Shown: positions 6,738-16,342 of the stretch, piece by piece
Layout: every line of letters begins with the position of its first letter
Numbering within the stretch: the first letter of the stretch is position 1
Source of the DNA: a virus
IMG/VR virus record: IMGVR_UViG_3300028837_002960
Coordinates: 1 to 35,542 of that record
DNA: 35,542 nt
Reading direction: 5' to 3' (one strand)
Notes under the pieces: model-generated
Seen by the model: only the letters and a program-made list of their open reading frames with translations
The model's database searches: none
Told to the model about the DNA's origin: nothing
Translations under genes and position numbers: made by a program

Positions 6738-9700
6738 ACCTCGTACTCGGCCTCCATGTCAACCGTCAAACACGGCACGCCCGTTTCGCCAGCAGCGGTT
6801 ATATCATCATTGACCTGGAGAGTACCTTCGCTCCAACGGCCCCAGCCAGACGTAACCCCCGTAACCGGGTCGCCATCAACCACCTTGGTTATATCAGCCC
6901 CGGTGTGCCACGCCCTGGGCCAGCCGTATGCTGTGGCCTCGACTGTCCAGTTATCCGTAACCGGCTTGCCGAGACACAAATCGGGCAGTTCTGACAAACC
7001 GGCCTGACCGAATGAAATCACTCGCGTTGCGAGAGCATTATAGGCTGGATTATACGTTTCGGCATCAACGACAATGTCCTCGCTGTCAATCGCAATGTCT
7101 TCGCTTCCAGCGGCCGCTTGTGTGAAAAAGTCGCATTCGACTTTACCGTCTCGCCCCTCGCGCATGATATAGTTTGGCGCGACCTGTCGCATGACTTCTT
7201 GACAGCAATCATACGAATTTTTCTGTTTTCGTGGATGAAACGAAATCGGCCGCAGCGTGACACCGCTTTTCTGTATTGTGTAGTATGTACAGTCACCGGT
7301 GATTGTCTTTCCGGCCTGTGAGACTGCAAAGGTCACTGTCCCGGATCGGCTATCAAGGTCAGGGTTGGTGTCCCCGTCATTCCAGTTGTAGTCTACAGTC
7401 GGCGTGGCCGGCACGCCATCTATGTAAACGACATTATACCCGTCAGCCCGGATCATGTTTTTTGAAAAAACATAGGTCAGATTGTCTGATGTGGTTAACG
7501 TTTCGCCGCTTATATTCCGCGTGATAAATGTTTCATCAAGACCGCATCCGCCCAACTCATTCGGGTCGGTCAGGATGCACCAGATAATATCTTCGGCTTC
7601 GTTCGACCCGGCATCCCACGCATCGAAAGTTGCCGTAATCGTATTGCCTGATTTGTCGTCACCGAATGTCACTAGACCCGACGAGGTGTTCAGGGCATAG
7701 CCAGTCGTTTTGACCCCATCAATATAAATTATCGGTTCGGGCTTCAGCCGCCAGTCGGTTACAACTCCTGCCCCCGGATCATACGAATAAATGTAGCCGT
7801 CTCCCGAGGCCAGCGTAATGCCGCTATATGATGTCGTGGTCGGTTCATACGTGCCGATGTGTGTAGCGCGCGTCACGAGCAACCCAATGGCCCCGGTGGC
7901 CGTGATGCTCATTTCGGCTATGCCAGACCCAGCGCTAGCCGGACCTTCAACAATATAAAATAGCCCTTCCTGAATCCATTGCCATTGATGCGAAGCGTCA
8001 TATATCCCGCGCTCAAGCACAATCCGCGCACCGTCTTTCAGCGTACCGTCATATAGATTTGGAAAGCTGGCGTTTTGGTTGAAGATCGATTCTACCCACG
8101 GCAAATACGGTTCGCCGCTCACAGTAAAAGAGAATCGGTACGATGTAGAGCCTTTTGATTGTGAGAATTGGGGAGACTGGAAAGAGGCATTTTGACCCAT
8201 TAAATCAATGCTGTCTGCTGTTCCGGCTCCCATTAACACATCGCAGCCAGAGCCGTCCCACCAGACTCGCGGGTCACGGCTCCATTTACCCGAAGTGGTT
8301 TCCGGCGTCAAGTACCAGGCTTCGCCAGAGCCAAGCACCCCATCATCGCCAGTGCAAAATCCAACCATCCCGGTTGTTGAATCAAATATCACGCCGCGAT
8401 TTCCGCCGTATGTATATATAAGCGCGGCATCGAATCGGCCATCGGCATCGGCCATGAAGGTTTCGGTTTCTATCTCAAAAAATTGGACTGAAAGGTTGTC
8501 TTCGTCGGTATCGACGCTGGCAACCTGGACATACTGATCGCCGATATTGTTGACGTCGGTGCCGCACGCATCGTAGACCAAGTTGCTATTTGTTGCCTTG
8601 TGTTTTGCAAGCGATTTGGCGCCACCCCCACAGCTCATGGCCCACAGGCCGAGACCGCCAAGGCTATTGTGTGTCGGCGTACCAGCTTCCGATACAACCG
8701 GAAACACATATTTGTCTAGCGCCGTGCTGTAATAACAATCATAAATTTTTGTGTATGTCGCCGACGCAAAACGCGATGCGACCCTCCATGTTGCGCCGAG
8801 CGCGGAACAAGTCCCCGTAGTTGGTCTGTCCGAATCACCATCCTGAACTATCGGGGCATCGGCTGTGTGTACGCCGAGCAACTCGTTCATGCCGGGTAAG
8901 TGTTCATATATCGCCACGTTTACAATAACCGTGAAATCGTTGTCGTCTTCTACGTCGCCATAACCAATCCCGATTTGTGCCGCGCTTTCCTCGTAACAAA
9001 ACGTTGAAAGGTTCCACGAATCTTGCGTGTCGCCAGAGGCTATATCGCCGCCAGTTTTTGCGGTTCCATTTGTTCCCTGTACGTATAATATGGAACCAGC
9101 TAATAGGTTATCTCCGGCCTTCGATCCGGTATGTGCCTGTGTGCATTTAACTCTACAATAACCCTTAATTGCCGAAAGATCGACACCGCTTGTAATAAAT
9201 GTCCCGGCGTCGATTTTGTATTTTTTGTCTTCATCATCCCAATAAGCAGCCTCGCTCCACTGCATGGTAGCGACCGGTGTCGGTCCTGCATAATTTGCCA
9301 ATAATGTTGCTATATCAATTTTAATAATACATGCCTCAGTACCAAATCCAACCTGATATACCGCCGTTGGCCGCGTTGTCATTATTATCGTACCAGCAGC
9401 GCCGCCATCAACAATAATAATATTGGTTACATTTTCAAACGCCGCGACAGGATCACACACATATAGGTCGCTATCACATGCCGGGTCACTGACAAAATTA
9501 CGGTCGCCACGCGGCATGGTCGGGTATGTGGTGGTTTCGACATAAGGATCGCCCGCAGCATTATTTAGCCCGGAACCGCCTGTTTGTCCCCACGTTTGGA
9601 TTAATGTGTAGCTGCCCTGCTGATTAAAAAAGCCAAGCTGATACCAGTGGTAATCTGTTCCCGGTGCCCACAACTTAGTCCATGTCCACCAACGCGATTG

Positions 9701-10312
9701 ATAGTACCGGACGATTTCGACATTACAGTTCGCCAAGCCGACTATTGTTGCACCACCCGACCAGACCGTACACGCCAAGTAATCGGGATTGTCTTCAAGC
9801 TCATTACATGTGCCGGTTTTTAGACTATCGAGCTGTCTGTCCATGTCGATCATGCACAGTGCCGGAGGATATAGCGTACCGGCGCCGGGCACTGAAATGG
9901 CGAGCGTTTCGGTTTCGACACAATATTCCATGTCGAGCACTGGGCCAACATAGCCGTTCGGCCAGCCGGCCGATGTTGTCGCGTTGATTTTTTCAAGATA
10001 ATCGGCGTGTCCGACATCGAGATTGTGATTGACAATGGTTACTATTTCATCGGTTGCTTCGTCGGCATTTTCGACATGCAATATAAATGTCCGATTGTGC
10101 TTCTCATCATGAATCATTTTCTGGTATCGACCAATCGCGGTTGAAACATCGCCACCGCCACGCGCATCTATTTTCACAATATTAGTGGTGTCTACGCCCG
10201 ACAGTTTTTTGCCTTCGGGCTTGAGTATTTTGGCGCGCCATGCTGTTGCCTTTAGCGAAAGCTTTAGCTCCGCGATTTGTGAAGATGTGAGTCCTACGTC
10301 TGAATAAGTCAT
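6641..10312 (-). CDS. Large tail-tip/hub protein (1223 residues, 3' end probably frameshifted)
   Basis: This long, beta-rich, Gly/Thr/Asp-rich protein follows the tape measure and a smaller tail protein, the place of tail-tip, hub or adhesin proteins. No catalytic motif is evident. Around residues 850-1010 two copies of a small beta-module occur (IYIDGVKTTGY ... GLVTFGDDKSGNTITATF, and VYIDGVPATPTVDYNWNDG ... GTVTFAVSQAGKTIT), resembling the C-terminal strands of DUF2460-type tail proteins and a segment in the neighbouring 201-residue protein. From about residue 1110 the start of an F5/8C domain is visible (DITKVVDGDPVTGVTSGW ... YEVCTIIIARP). It is cut short by the stop at 6641, while the expected continuation lies in the -1 frame. 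Start ATG 10312 lies 15 bases after the upstream stop. Confidence 0.75.
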   Translation of the reverse strand: MTYSDVGLTSSQIAELKLSLKATAWRAKILKPEGKKLSGVDTTNIVKIDARGGGDVSTAIGRYQKMIHDEKHNRTFILHVENADEATDEIVTIVNHNLDVGHADYLEKINATTSAGWPNGYVGPVLDMEYCVETETLAISVPGAGTLYPPALCMIDMDRQLDSLKTGTCNELEDNPDYLACTVWSGGATIVGLANCNVEIVRYYQSRWWTWTKLWAPGTDYHWYQLGFFNQQGSYTLIQTWGQTGGSGLNNAAGDPYVETTTYPTMPRGDRNFVSDPACDSDLYVCDPVAAFENVTNIIIVDGGAAGTIIMTTRPTAVYQVGFGTEACIIKIDIATLLANYAGPTPVATMQWSEAAYWDDEDKKYKIDAGTFITSGVDLSAIKGYCRVKCTQAHTGSKAGDNLLAGSILYVQGTNGTAKTGGDIASGDTQDSWNLSTFCYEESAAQIGIGYGDVEDDNDFTVIVNVAIYEHLPGMNELLGVHTADAPIVQDGDSDRPTTGTCSALGATWRVASRFASATYTKIYDCYYSTALDKYVFPVVSEAGTPTHNSLGGLGLWAMSCGGGAKSLAKHKATNSNLVYDACGTDVNNIGDQYVQVASVDTDEDNLSVQFFEIETETFMADADGRFDAALIYTYGGNRGVIFDSTTGMVGFCTGDDGVLGSGEAWYLTPETTSGKWSRDPRVWWDGSGCDVLMGAGTADSIDLMGQNASFQSPQFSQSKGSTSYRFSFTVSGEPYLPWVESIFNQNASFPNLYDGTLKDGARIVLERGIYDASHQWQWIQEGLFYIVEGPASAGSGIAEMSITATGAIGLLVTRATHIGTYEPTTTSYSGITLASGDGYIYSYDPGAGVVTDWRLKPEPIIYIDGVKTTGYALNTSSGLVTFGDDKSGNTITATFDAWDAGSNEAEDIIWCILTDPNELGGCGLDETFITRNISGETLTTSDNLTYVFSKNMIRADGYNVVYIDGVPATPTVDYNWNDGDTNPDLDSRSGTVTFAVSQAGKTITGDCTYYTIQKSGVTLRPISFHPRKQKNSYDCCQEVMRQVAPNYIMREGRDGKVECDFFTQAAAGSEDIAIDSEDIVVDAETYNPAYNALATRVISFGQAGLSELPDLCLGKPVTDNWTVEATAYGWPRAWHTGADITKVVDGDPVTGVTSGWGRWSEGTLQVNDDITAAGETGVPCLTVDMEAEYEVCTIIIARPSGASKPIMMRVQNFDIFRFGFMG

Positions 10313-10327
10313 AACAATTTGTCCGGT

Positions 10328-10933
10328 TTAGTCTATCTGCTGTGCCAGCAAATCGACGTTCCAGAGCGCCACCATACCGGGAACTGAAACGGCCTTCGGC
10401 CAAGTAAGCAAAAAGAGATTGTCGATTCGGATTACCGGTGACGTGGAAGCCCACTCGACACCGAATGTATAATATTTTTGTTCGGCGAGCAGCCTTATCT
10501 CATCCCAGCTCGCCTGATCTATCCACGCAAATTTGAGCAGAATCGCGTATGCTGCCACCCTTTGATACGATTCGACGGCAAACCTTCGACCGTTTACGTC
10601 GGTTCGGATTTCGGCCAGCATTTCACGGTCTAGTTCGTAGGCTATCGGTTCTTCTCCAAGATATGGGGTCAACTTCCATTCATAGTCAACTGTTATGACC
10701 GCAGATTCAGCCTGAGCCGAATCAAATATAATCGAACAGCGTGTGGTCGCGTCACCGTCAGACCACGTGTAATCTGCAGCAGGTTCCTCGACGCCATCGA
10801 CGCAAACGACCGGTGTAGTATGTGCTTCCTGCCCGTCTATGCCGTGTAGTGTATATGTTGTGTGATCGCCAGAATCTACAGCGATCTCGCCGATGGGATA
10901 AATATAGACAAAGAATTCGGTGTTTGCGGCCAT
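10328..10933 (-). CDS. Tail protein, distal-tail/tip region
   Basis: A 201-residue protein between tape measure and tail-tip genes. The N-terminal half has the beta-module also found twice in the next gene (VVCVDGVEEPAADYTWSDGD ... ITVDYEW), and the C-terminal half is an alpha/beta region (YELDREMLAEIRTDVNGRR ... WDEIRLLAEQKYYTFGVEW). Position and size suit a distal-tail or tail-hub adaptor protein; I cannot assign it to a named family with certainty, though the module resembles DUF2460-type proteins. ATG 10933 has an AGGTGG ribosome site. The 43-base gap upstream contains a short hairpin right after the tape-measure stop. Confidence 0.6.
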   Translation of the reverse strand: MAANTEFFVYIYPIGEIAVDSGDHTTYTLHGIDGQEAHTTPVVCVDGVEEPAADYTWSDGDATTRCSIIFDSAQAESAVITVDYEWKLTPYLGEEPIAYELDREMLAEIRTDVNGRRFAVESYQRVAAYAILLKFAWIDQASWDEIRLLAEQKYYTFGVEWASTSPVIRIDNLFLLTWPKAVSVPGMVALWNVDLLAQQID

Positions 10934-10954
10934 CCGGCCACCTCGGTTTCACCG

Positions 10955-10970
10955 TTCAACAACCGTTGAA
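10955..10970 (-). promoter_or_regulatory. Short hairpin after tape-measure gene
   Basis: A perfect 6-bp inverted repeat (TTCAAC/GTTGAA) with a 4-base loop lies six bases past the tape-measure stop codon. It is not followed by a T tract, so it is not a typical terminator; a role in mRNA stability is possible only as a guess. Confidence 0.3.
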
Positions 10971-10976
10971 GCGGCG

Positions 10977-13900
10977 TTAATGATTAAAATTCGTCCGTCG
11001 CGGCGTACCGCGCATTCTCTCGAGAACCCGCGCCCGGACAAACTTCGTTTCAGTTATCGCATCAAATTCACGTGATGGTAGAATCTTGACCACAAGCTCG
11101 GGCTCCGTGCGCGCCGTCACAGCCTCGCGCAGTATTTCGTTTTGGCGGTTCCGGGCCGAGAATGTGGCCCGCTGAAAAATGTCCGAACCGTATAGCCCCC
11201 CGGTATCCATGCCGCGGTAAGTCGGTCCTGCCCCGCCGATGGGCTGTACCGGTGCTGGTGCCGCCCGTTTGCCGCCTTTTGAAAACATGCCTGCAATTCC
11301 CATCGCGAGCCCAGCCCAGCCGAGGGCCTTGCCGAGTCCGGCCCCCATTCCGCCGCCACCGCCAAATAAGCCACCGAGGGTACCGCCGCCCCCTGCACCA
11401 CCTGCCGCGGCCTCTCCGGTGACCGTGTCCATGCCTGCCAGCCCTTGTGCGAATGCGCCCCCGGCTGTCTGGCCGGCTTTCTCTGCCCCCTGTTTGCCGC
11501 CGAGCAGTCCGAGTAGCCCGGCTTCGCCGCCAGCACCTGTCGGCCCGCCGCCGAGCAGTGAGTCGGCCATCGACTTGTACAGTGCATCGGTAACTTTGTT
11601 TTTGAGATATTCGGCAAAGCCATCGAGGAATCCCTTGCCTTGTTCAAGGCCATCGCGAATCGAGTTTGCTAACGCATCGCGGGTGCCTTTGTAGAGTTGC
11701 TTGTTGCGTTCTAAAAGCGCATCGCGCTCGGCATCGGCCTTGTCTTTTATTTCCTGCGCATGTGTTTCAGCGCGGAGTTGGCGAAGCCATTTTTGAAGCT
11801 TCGGGTCAAAGGTTTTTAGGCCAGCCTCGGCCAGTTCTTTTGCTTCGCCGGTTGCGTCTTCGAGCGCCACTTGCAGCGCGAGCACGGTGCCGGTATAGTG
11901 ATTAACCATCGCGGCAGTTTTGTCATATTCCTTGCCCTGTCGCTTAGTAAGTTTCGCTTGCTTCTCCATGAGGCCAAGCTGCTCTTTTGAGCCATCAATT
12001 ATATCCTGAATGGCCTTTATCGGCTTTTCTTTTTCGGCGGCTATCGCGTCGATGGTCGCCTGTATGTCCTCTTCGACGCCCAGCATTTCCTCGGCCGGCG
12101 TTCCGCCACGTGCTTCTTTTAATGATTCAAGTAACCGCTCCTGGATTTCGAGTATCTTTTCAAGGCGGCCGACGTCGGTTAGTTCAACCTCGCCGCGGGC
12201 GATGGCGAGATCAAGCCGACGCTGTTCTATGTTTGCATTGTCGTGTAGCGCCCGGCGCTGTTCTTCAAGCCGCCGTTTGTATTCAGCCGCTGCCGCCTGG
12301 GCTTCAGCGAGTGCTTTTGCCTGTTCGCGTTCGCGGTCTGCGGCCGCTCGTTCTGCCTCGGCTTTTTCTTCTGCCGCAGCCTGTTCGCGTTCGCGTTCAA
12401 TCTGTGCAACAGCCCTAGATTCTTCTTCGGCACCGCGAATTGCAATGTCGGCCTGCCGTTCGACTAAATCAATTATCCGCTGTCGGATTTCGAGTATAAC
12501 GCCTTCGGCAGCCGGGTAATCTGCCTGCAACATCGCGAGTACATCTTGATAATACTGGAGCTCATGAGCGAGCAAAACCGATTCGTCGCGCAGTCCGCCC
12601 TCGCGAAGTGTGAGAATCCGCTTCTCGTAATCAAGCTGCATTTCGCCCATACGCTTGCGGATAGCCGCTTCGCGTTCGGCCTGGCGCGTGCCTTCGGCAT
12701 CACCTTCGCCAACAAGCCTTTTTCCGGCCTCCCTCATGGCAACGACATCTTCTTTGAACTTCTCTTTTTGAGCCGCTAGTTCCGTCGCATAAAATTCGTC
12801 AAGATATTCGCGAACATATTGTTGGTATTCCGCTCCAGTCGCTCTACTATATCCGGTTTCACTTTTGAACGCCTGTTTTACATATTCCAAGTTAACCTTT
12901 AATCCTTCAGCGACAACAGTAGGTGGAAGTTCGTTTAATTCCTTGCTCCATTCGCGAAGTGATTCTTGGATTTTTTCTCTTGCCGTTGGCGGCACTTCGG
13001 GCTCCGGTATATCGCGCTGTAGGCGAACTCCCTTTTCAATCATTTCTTGACCGCGAATGCGTAGTTCTTCTCCCCACGGAGCCTCAGGAGACGTCGGTGC
13101 CTTCCCCCTCCACCATCTCAGGTATTTTTCGCCCTTTTCACTGGCTTCCTTTATGGTCCCGATTGTGTAAAGGAATCGACCCGACAGAGCAATCAGCGCC
13201 CCGCCTATGTGTTTTAAGACATCGGCAAACCACCCCATGGAGTCTACAAGTTCAGGGGCAAATTCAGTACCCATTTTGAGTTTTAGATCGGCCCATGCCG
13301 ATCCCATCTTGTCTATATCATGTGCCGTAGAACTTGCCATTTCGCCGAAGGCGTCTGAAAACGCCTTGGTGTTTTTCTCGCCCTGGGCTAGCGTGTCATA
13401 AATAAAGGTTTCAAAGCCCGCGAAAATAGCATCAAGCGCGCGCCGCGCCTCCATGCTCGGCATTAATTTGCTCATTATCTTCTGTCGCGAATAGACATCA
13501 ACCTGTGAAAGCTCATCATTTAGCGCAGTAAGCACATCAACGTAGCTTCTAAAATTGCCAGTAGCGTCAACAACCTCAAGCCCCACGTTGCCGGTTTTCA
13601 CCGCTAAATCATGCATTTCTTCTACGAACTTGGTGTCTTTGAACAACGTGAGTGCGGCGTTGAAAGAAGTAGCCGATCGCTCGGCACTTCCCAGCACTTT
13701 TGTTATCGTGGCAAAGCCGCCCATTATCTCGCCATATTCCTGGCCTGCCGCTGCTGCTGTGCCGAGAAACATGCCGCTGGTTTTTGCTATTTCTTCATAG
13801 GAAATTTTCCCCCGCTCAATGGTCATAAACTGAACGTTTAAGATGCGATCAAGGTCAGCCACTTCCATTTTCATTGCATTCATAACGCCGGTAACAGCGG

Positions 13901-14480
13901 CGCCGGCAACACTGACGTCGACGAATCCGGCAACGGAGGCTTTTGCCGATGCCTCCAGCACCTTCATGTTGTCGCCAGTCTCGCCGAGGTTCGAGTAAAT
14001 ATCGTATAGGGATTTTGTTAAGCTAATAGCAGAAACGCCATACGCCTTTGCTAAATCACGCACGCCCTGTGACATGGCGGAAAGTTCGCTGCGGCTCTTT
14101 TTTGCGATGGTGTTTACATAGAGCATCTGCTTTTCAAACGCAGCAAACTCTTTTACGATATTGACCACAGCATAGACAAGCCCGGCAACCGAAGCGGTTA
14201 CCAACCCGATTGTGAGCGCATAGGAATTTAGTAGTTTTTTGGCCCGTTTTAGTCGCGTGTTGAAATGGTCAACTGCTACAAATGCCGTGCCGACCATTGT
14301 TGTAAATCGCTGCGCCGATGCCTGCGCTAGCGCAATCTGATATTGACGCAACGAGACCGTGGTTCCCTTTACTTGCGCACCAAGGCGCTTGGTGGTATTT
14401 TGGGCCTTTTTCATCCCAGACTGAAACTGCCGGGTCACCGCCCGAATAACAATATCTAATTTGCTCTGCTGGACCGCCAT
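10977..14480 (-). CDS. Phage tail tape measure protein
   Basis: The 1167-residue size, position after the tail chaperone gene and domain order identify the tape measure protein, which sets tail length and is threaded through the tube. Residues 1-80 are basic and helical; a hydrophobic segment lies at about 88-108 (ALTIGLVTASVAGLVYAVVNIV). Residues about 110-360 match the TP901-type core (FEKQMLYVNTIAKKSRSELSAMSQ ... LAKAYGVSAISL ... IMGGFATITKVLG). A long Glu/Ala/Arg coiled coil is near 690-745, and a Gly-rich stretch near 1020-1060 precedes the basic C-terminus. ATG 14480 follows GGAGAAAG. By the usual 1.5 angstrom per residue rule an untrimmed ruler would correspond to a tail of roughly 170 nm. 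Confidence 0.9.
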   Translation of the reverse strand: MAVQQSKLDIVIRAVTRQFQSGMKKAQNTTKRLGAQVKGTTVSLRQYQIALAQASAQRFTTMVGTAFVAVDHFNTRLKRAKKLLNSYALTIGLVTASVAGLVYAVVNIVKEFAAFEKQMLYVNTIAKKSRSELSAMSQGVRDLAKAYGVSAISLTKSLYDIYSNLGETGDNMKVLEASAKASVAGFVDVSVAGAAVTGVMNAMKMEVADLDRILNVQFMTIERGKISYEEIAKTSGMFLGTAAAAGQEYGEIMGGFATITKVLGSAERSATSFNAALTLFKDTKFVEEMHDLAVKTGNVGLEVVDATGNFRSYVDVLTALNDELSQVDVYSRQKIMSKLMPSMEARRALDAIFAGFETFIYDTLAQGEKNTKAFSDAFGEMASSTAHDIDKMGSAWADLKLKMGTEFAPELVDSMGWFADVLKHIGGALIALSGRFLYTIGTIKEASEKGEKYLRWWRGKAPTSPEAPWGEELRIRGQEMIEKGVRLQRDIPEPEVPPTAREKIQESLREWSKELNELPPTVVAEGLKVNLEYVKQAFKSETGYSRATGAEYQQYVREYLDEFYATELAAQKEKFKEDVVAMREAGKRLVGEGDAEGTRQAEREAAIRKRMGEMQLDYEKRILTLREGGLRDESVLLAHELQYYQDVLAMLQADYPAAEGVILEIRQRIIDLVERQADIAIRGAEEESRAVAQIEREREQAAAEEKAEAERAAADREREQAKALAEAQAAAAEYKRRLEEQRRALHDNANIEQRRLDLAIARGEVELTDVGRLEKILEIQERLLESLKEARGGTPAEEMLGVEEDIQATIDAIAAEKEKPIKAIQDIIDGSKEQLGLMEKQAKLTKRQGKEYDKTAAMVNHYTGTVLALQVALEDATGEAKELAEAGLKTFDPKLQKWLRQLRAETHAQEIKDKADAERDALLERNKQLYKGTRDALANSIRDGLEQGKGFLDGFAEYLKNKVTDALYKSMADSLLGGGPTGAGGEAGLLGLLGGKQGAEKAGQTAGGAFAQGLAGMDTVTGEAAAGGAGGGGTLGGLFGGGGGMGAGLGKALGWAGLAMGIAGMFSKGGKRAAPAPVQPIGGAGPTYRGMDTGGLYGSDIFQRATFSARNRQNEILREAVTARTEPELVVKILPSREFDAITETKFVRARVLERMRGTPRRTNFNH

Positions 14481-14522
14481 TTACTTTCTCCCATTATTTT
14501 GTATCATTACTCGCACAACTTA

Positions 14523-15188
14523 TTACCGTCTCCCCCGTCCTGCGCCCGCGCCTGTCCCTGCGCTAGCGCGCCACGCTGCAGCCTCGGTCCCCGCATTCGC
14601 TCCAGCCGTCCTTTGCCCTTCTTCCTGAATTACCTCATAAATCGCATTCTGCTGTGGAATAGTCAGCCCCAAAAACTGCTCAGGCAACATTCCATAATGC
14701 ACAAACAGGGTTGCCATCGCATGGCCGATTCCATAGTCCGGCTTCCGCTTATCCGGCTCTTTTTTCTCGGCTTCAAGCCGTTCGGCGATCGCGCGCCGTT
14801 CTTCTGAAAGAAACTGAATCAAGTCCATTTCGAGGTTGGCCCGTAATATCTCACTCACAACCGCTGGCGGCATAGGCCCCGAGCACAATTTCCGGGCGAT
14901 AGTCCACAATGAATAGTCGGGTAACCCCAACGCGCGCCGGAGCCGCACCCTCGGCCCGACATACGGGTACGCGCAGCGCACACACGCCTGAACAAATACC
15001 ACCCACGCAAGCCGGCTCTTTTCCTGCGCGAGCGCGTTTTCCAGACCGCCCAACATCCGCGAGATTTCGCCCAGCGAAAATACACAAATCCCCCAGAGAC
15101 GGCCTCGCGGGTCGATATACTGAACGACCCGCGAGATTTGCTCAGGGGTACGCGGCTTGATTTCAATTTTGGGCGATATGCGTTTCAC
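14523..15188 (-). CDS. Probable tail assembly chaperone
   Basis: A 221-residue protein located between the tail tube and tape-measure genes, where tail assembly chaperones (lambda G/GT type) are found. Its central part is helical, and residues about 160-195 (MATLFVHYGMLPEQFLGLTIPQQNAIYEVI) resemble the C-terminal helix pair of such chaperones. The last 20 residues are a low-complexity Ala/Gly/Arg tail. The start is GTG 15188, preceded by GGAAGGA; no in-frame ATG lies nearby. Unlike lambda G/GT, no second ORF remains for a frameshifted extension before the tape measure gene. Two other minus-strand frames are open here (14851-15087 and 14855-15166) but look like GC-driven shadows. Confidence 0.6.
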   Translation of the reverse strand: MKRISPKIEIKPRTPEQISRVVQYIDPRGRLWGICVFSLGEISRMLGGLENALAQEKSRLAWVVFVQACVRCAYPYVGPRVRLRRALGLPDYSLWTIARKLCSGPMPPAVVSEILRANLEMDLIQFLSEERRAIAERLEAEKKEPDKRKPDYGIGHAMATLFVHYGMLPEQFLGLTIPQQNAIYEVIQEEGQRTAGANAGTEAAAWRASAGTGAGAGRGRR

Positions 15189-15241
15189 GGCTTCGCCATC
15201 CTTCCGGCTCGATCCGCACGGTCAACAGTGTCGTTAACAAT

Positions 15242-15254
15242 GTCGCGAAGCGAC
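15242..15254 (-). promoter_or_regulatory. Hairpin motif GTCGCTTCGCGAC, copy 1
   Basis: A 5-bp perfect stem with a TTC loop lies four bases after the tail-tube stop codon. The same 13-mer recurs at 30746-30758, and a 12-base version lies directly after the portal stop at 27491-27502. No T tract follows. Possibly an mRNA processing or stability element; it may also be chance. Confidence 0.3.
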
Positions 15255-15258
15255 CAAC

Positions 15259-16260
15259 CTATACGTCCGGATAGCTGGACTCGGAATTGGTCAGTTCGAT
15301 CGTGATATCCGAGCCGCCGGCCGTCGGAATCAACGGCTTGATACCGATATTCTGAATGATCCGGCTTTTCGGGTCGCCAGCGCTGAAAGACAGCGTTTCG
15401 TATGTGGCTTCCGGACAGTAAATACGAAGCGTGTAATACGCCCCAGAACTGCCAATTTCCTCAGACGATGTGAACGTAATGTCGAGCGGCACGCGCTCGA
15501 CTGTGCGCGAACAGAACGTCGGGTTTGTCCCGCCCCAGAAACGCTCGACCTGATCCATGTCGTTGAACTCAATGGTAAGCGATGCCGTCGGCGTCCAGCC
15601 GGTCTGCGAGGCCAGCCCCGCGAAAATAGATGCATTGAGCGTCGGGATCAGTTCGCCGCCGCGGTCAATGCCGAACTCGAAGTTCTCGCCCTTCGTGAAT
15701 GACACAGAATTTAGTTCGACAGCCGCGTCGGCCCACGTGAACGGCAGCAATGCCCCGATAGACGGCGTTTGTTTGGCCACAGCATCCATGCGCCGGCCGA
15801 TGGTGGCCCATTCCATTGTGAGTTCTTCGCCGGCGTTCAGCGTCATGCTCAGGGCGCTTACAATGCTTCCCGAAATATTGAACGCCTGGGTCACCAGATC
15901 GTTATAGATTGTGAAAAAATACGGGTCTCCACACCCATCATCGGACGTGTATGTATGTGTATACGCGCCTGCATGTCCCGGAACCGCCGCACTCGACACG
16001 TTCCGGAATAGCCATTTCAACATCCAGCCGGTTATTCCTTCTGGGTCGCCCAGTGTCGGGATCGTCATGTTCGCGCTGTACGGCCCCTTCATTGCGCGGC
16101 TATCGCCTGGCTGGCCCTTGATTGTGACCGGTATAATCAGCGGCGCATCTTGTTCGGGCACGCCCCCGGTCGGTTCGCCCCATGCGGCCACAGTGGTGTT
16201 CGGCGTCTCGAAGTCCACTTGTTCCGCGACTCCCAGCGCCCCACATTCTAAGATACTCAT
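15259..16260 (-). CDS. Major tail (tube) protein
   Basis: A 333-residue beta-rich protein placed directly before the chaperone and tape-measure genes, as expected for the tail tube subunit. Its N-terminus (LGVAEQVDFETPNTTVAAWGEPTGG) followed by a MTIPTLGDPEGITGWMLKWLF segment and a central NISGSIVSALSMTLNAGEELTMEW stretch is typical of large siphovirus tube proteins, and the C-terminal half (SLTIEFNDMDQVERF ... PLDITFTSSEEIG) resembles an added Ig-like or second tube repeat. ATG 16260 has a GGGGGTATG leader. The 82-base gap upstream holds no clear promoter. Assignment is by fold pattern and synteny. Confidence 0.75.
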   Translation of the reverse strand: MSILECGALGVAEQVDFETPNTTVAAWGEPTGGVPEQDAPLIIPVTIKGQPGDSRAMKGPYSANMTIPTLGDPEGITGWMLKWLFRNVSSAAVPGHAGAYTHTYTSDDGCGDPYFFTIYNDLVTQAFNISGSIVSALSMTLNAGEELTMEWATIGRRMDAVAKQTPSIGALLPFTWADAAVELNSVSFTKGENFEFGIDRGGELIPTLNASIFAGLASQTGWTPTASLTIEFNDMDQVERFWGGTNPTFCSRTVERVPLDITFTSSEEIGSSGAYYTLRIYCPEATYETLSFSAGDPKSRIIQNIGIKPLIPTAGGSDITIELTNSESSYPDV

Positions 16261-16342
16261 TTGTCATACCCCCTCGCCGCGTTGCCACGGCAGTTATTGT
16301 ACCTTCGACACGTGCTACTTTTTTTTCTCCATTCTTTTTGCG

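Noticed and set aside
14851-15166. Two extra minus-strand frames within the tail chaperone gene
   Set aside because: Considered as a G/GT-type frameshift product, but they end inside the gene, show Arg/Gly-biased shadow composition, and no slippery heptamer or continuation was seen.
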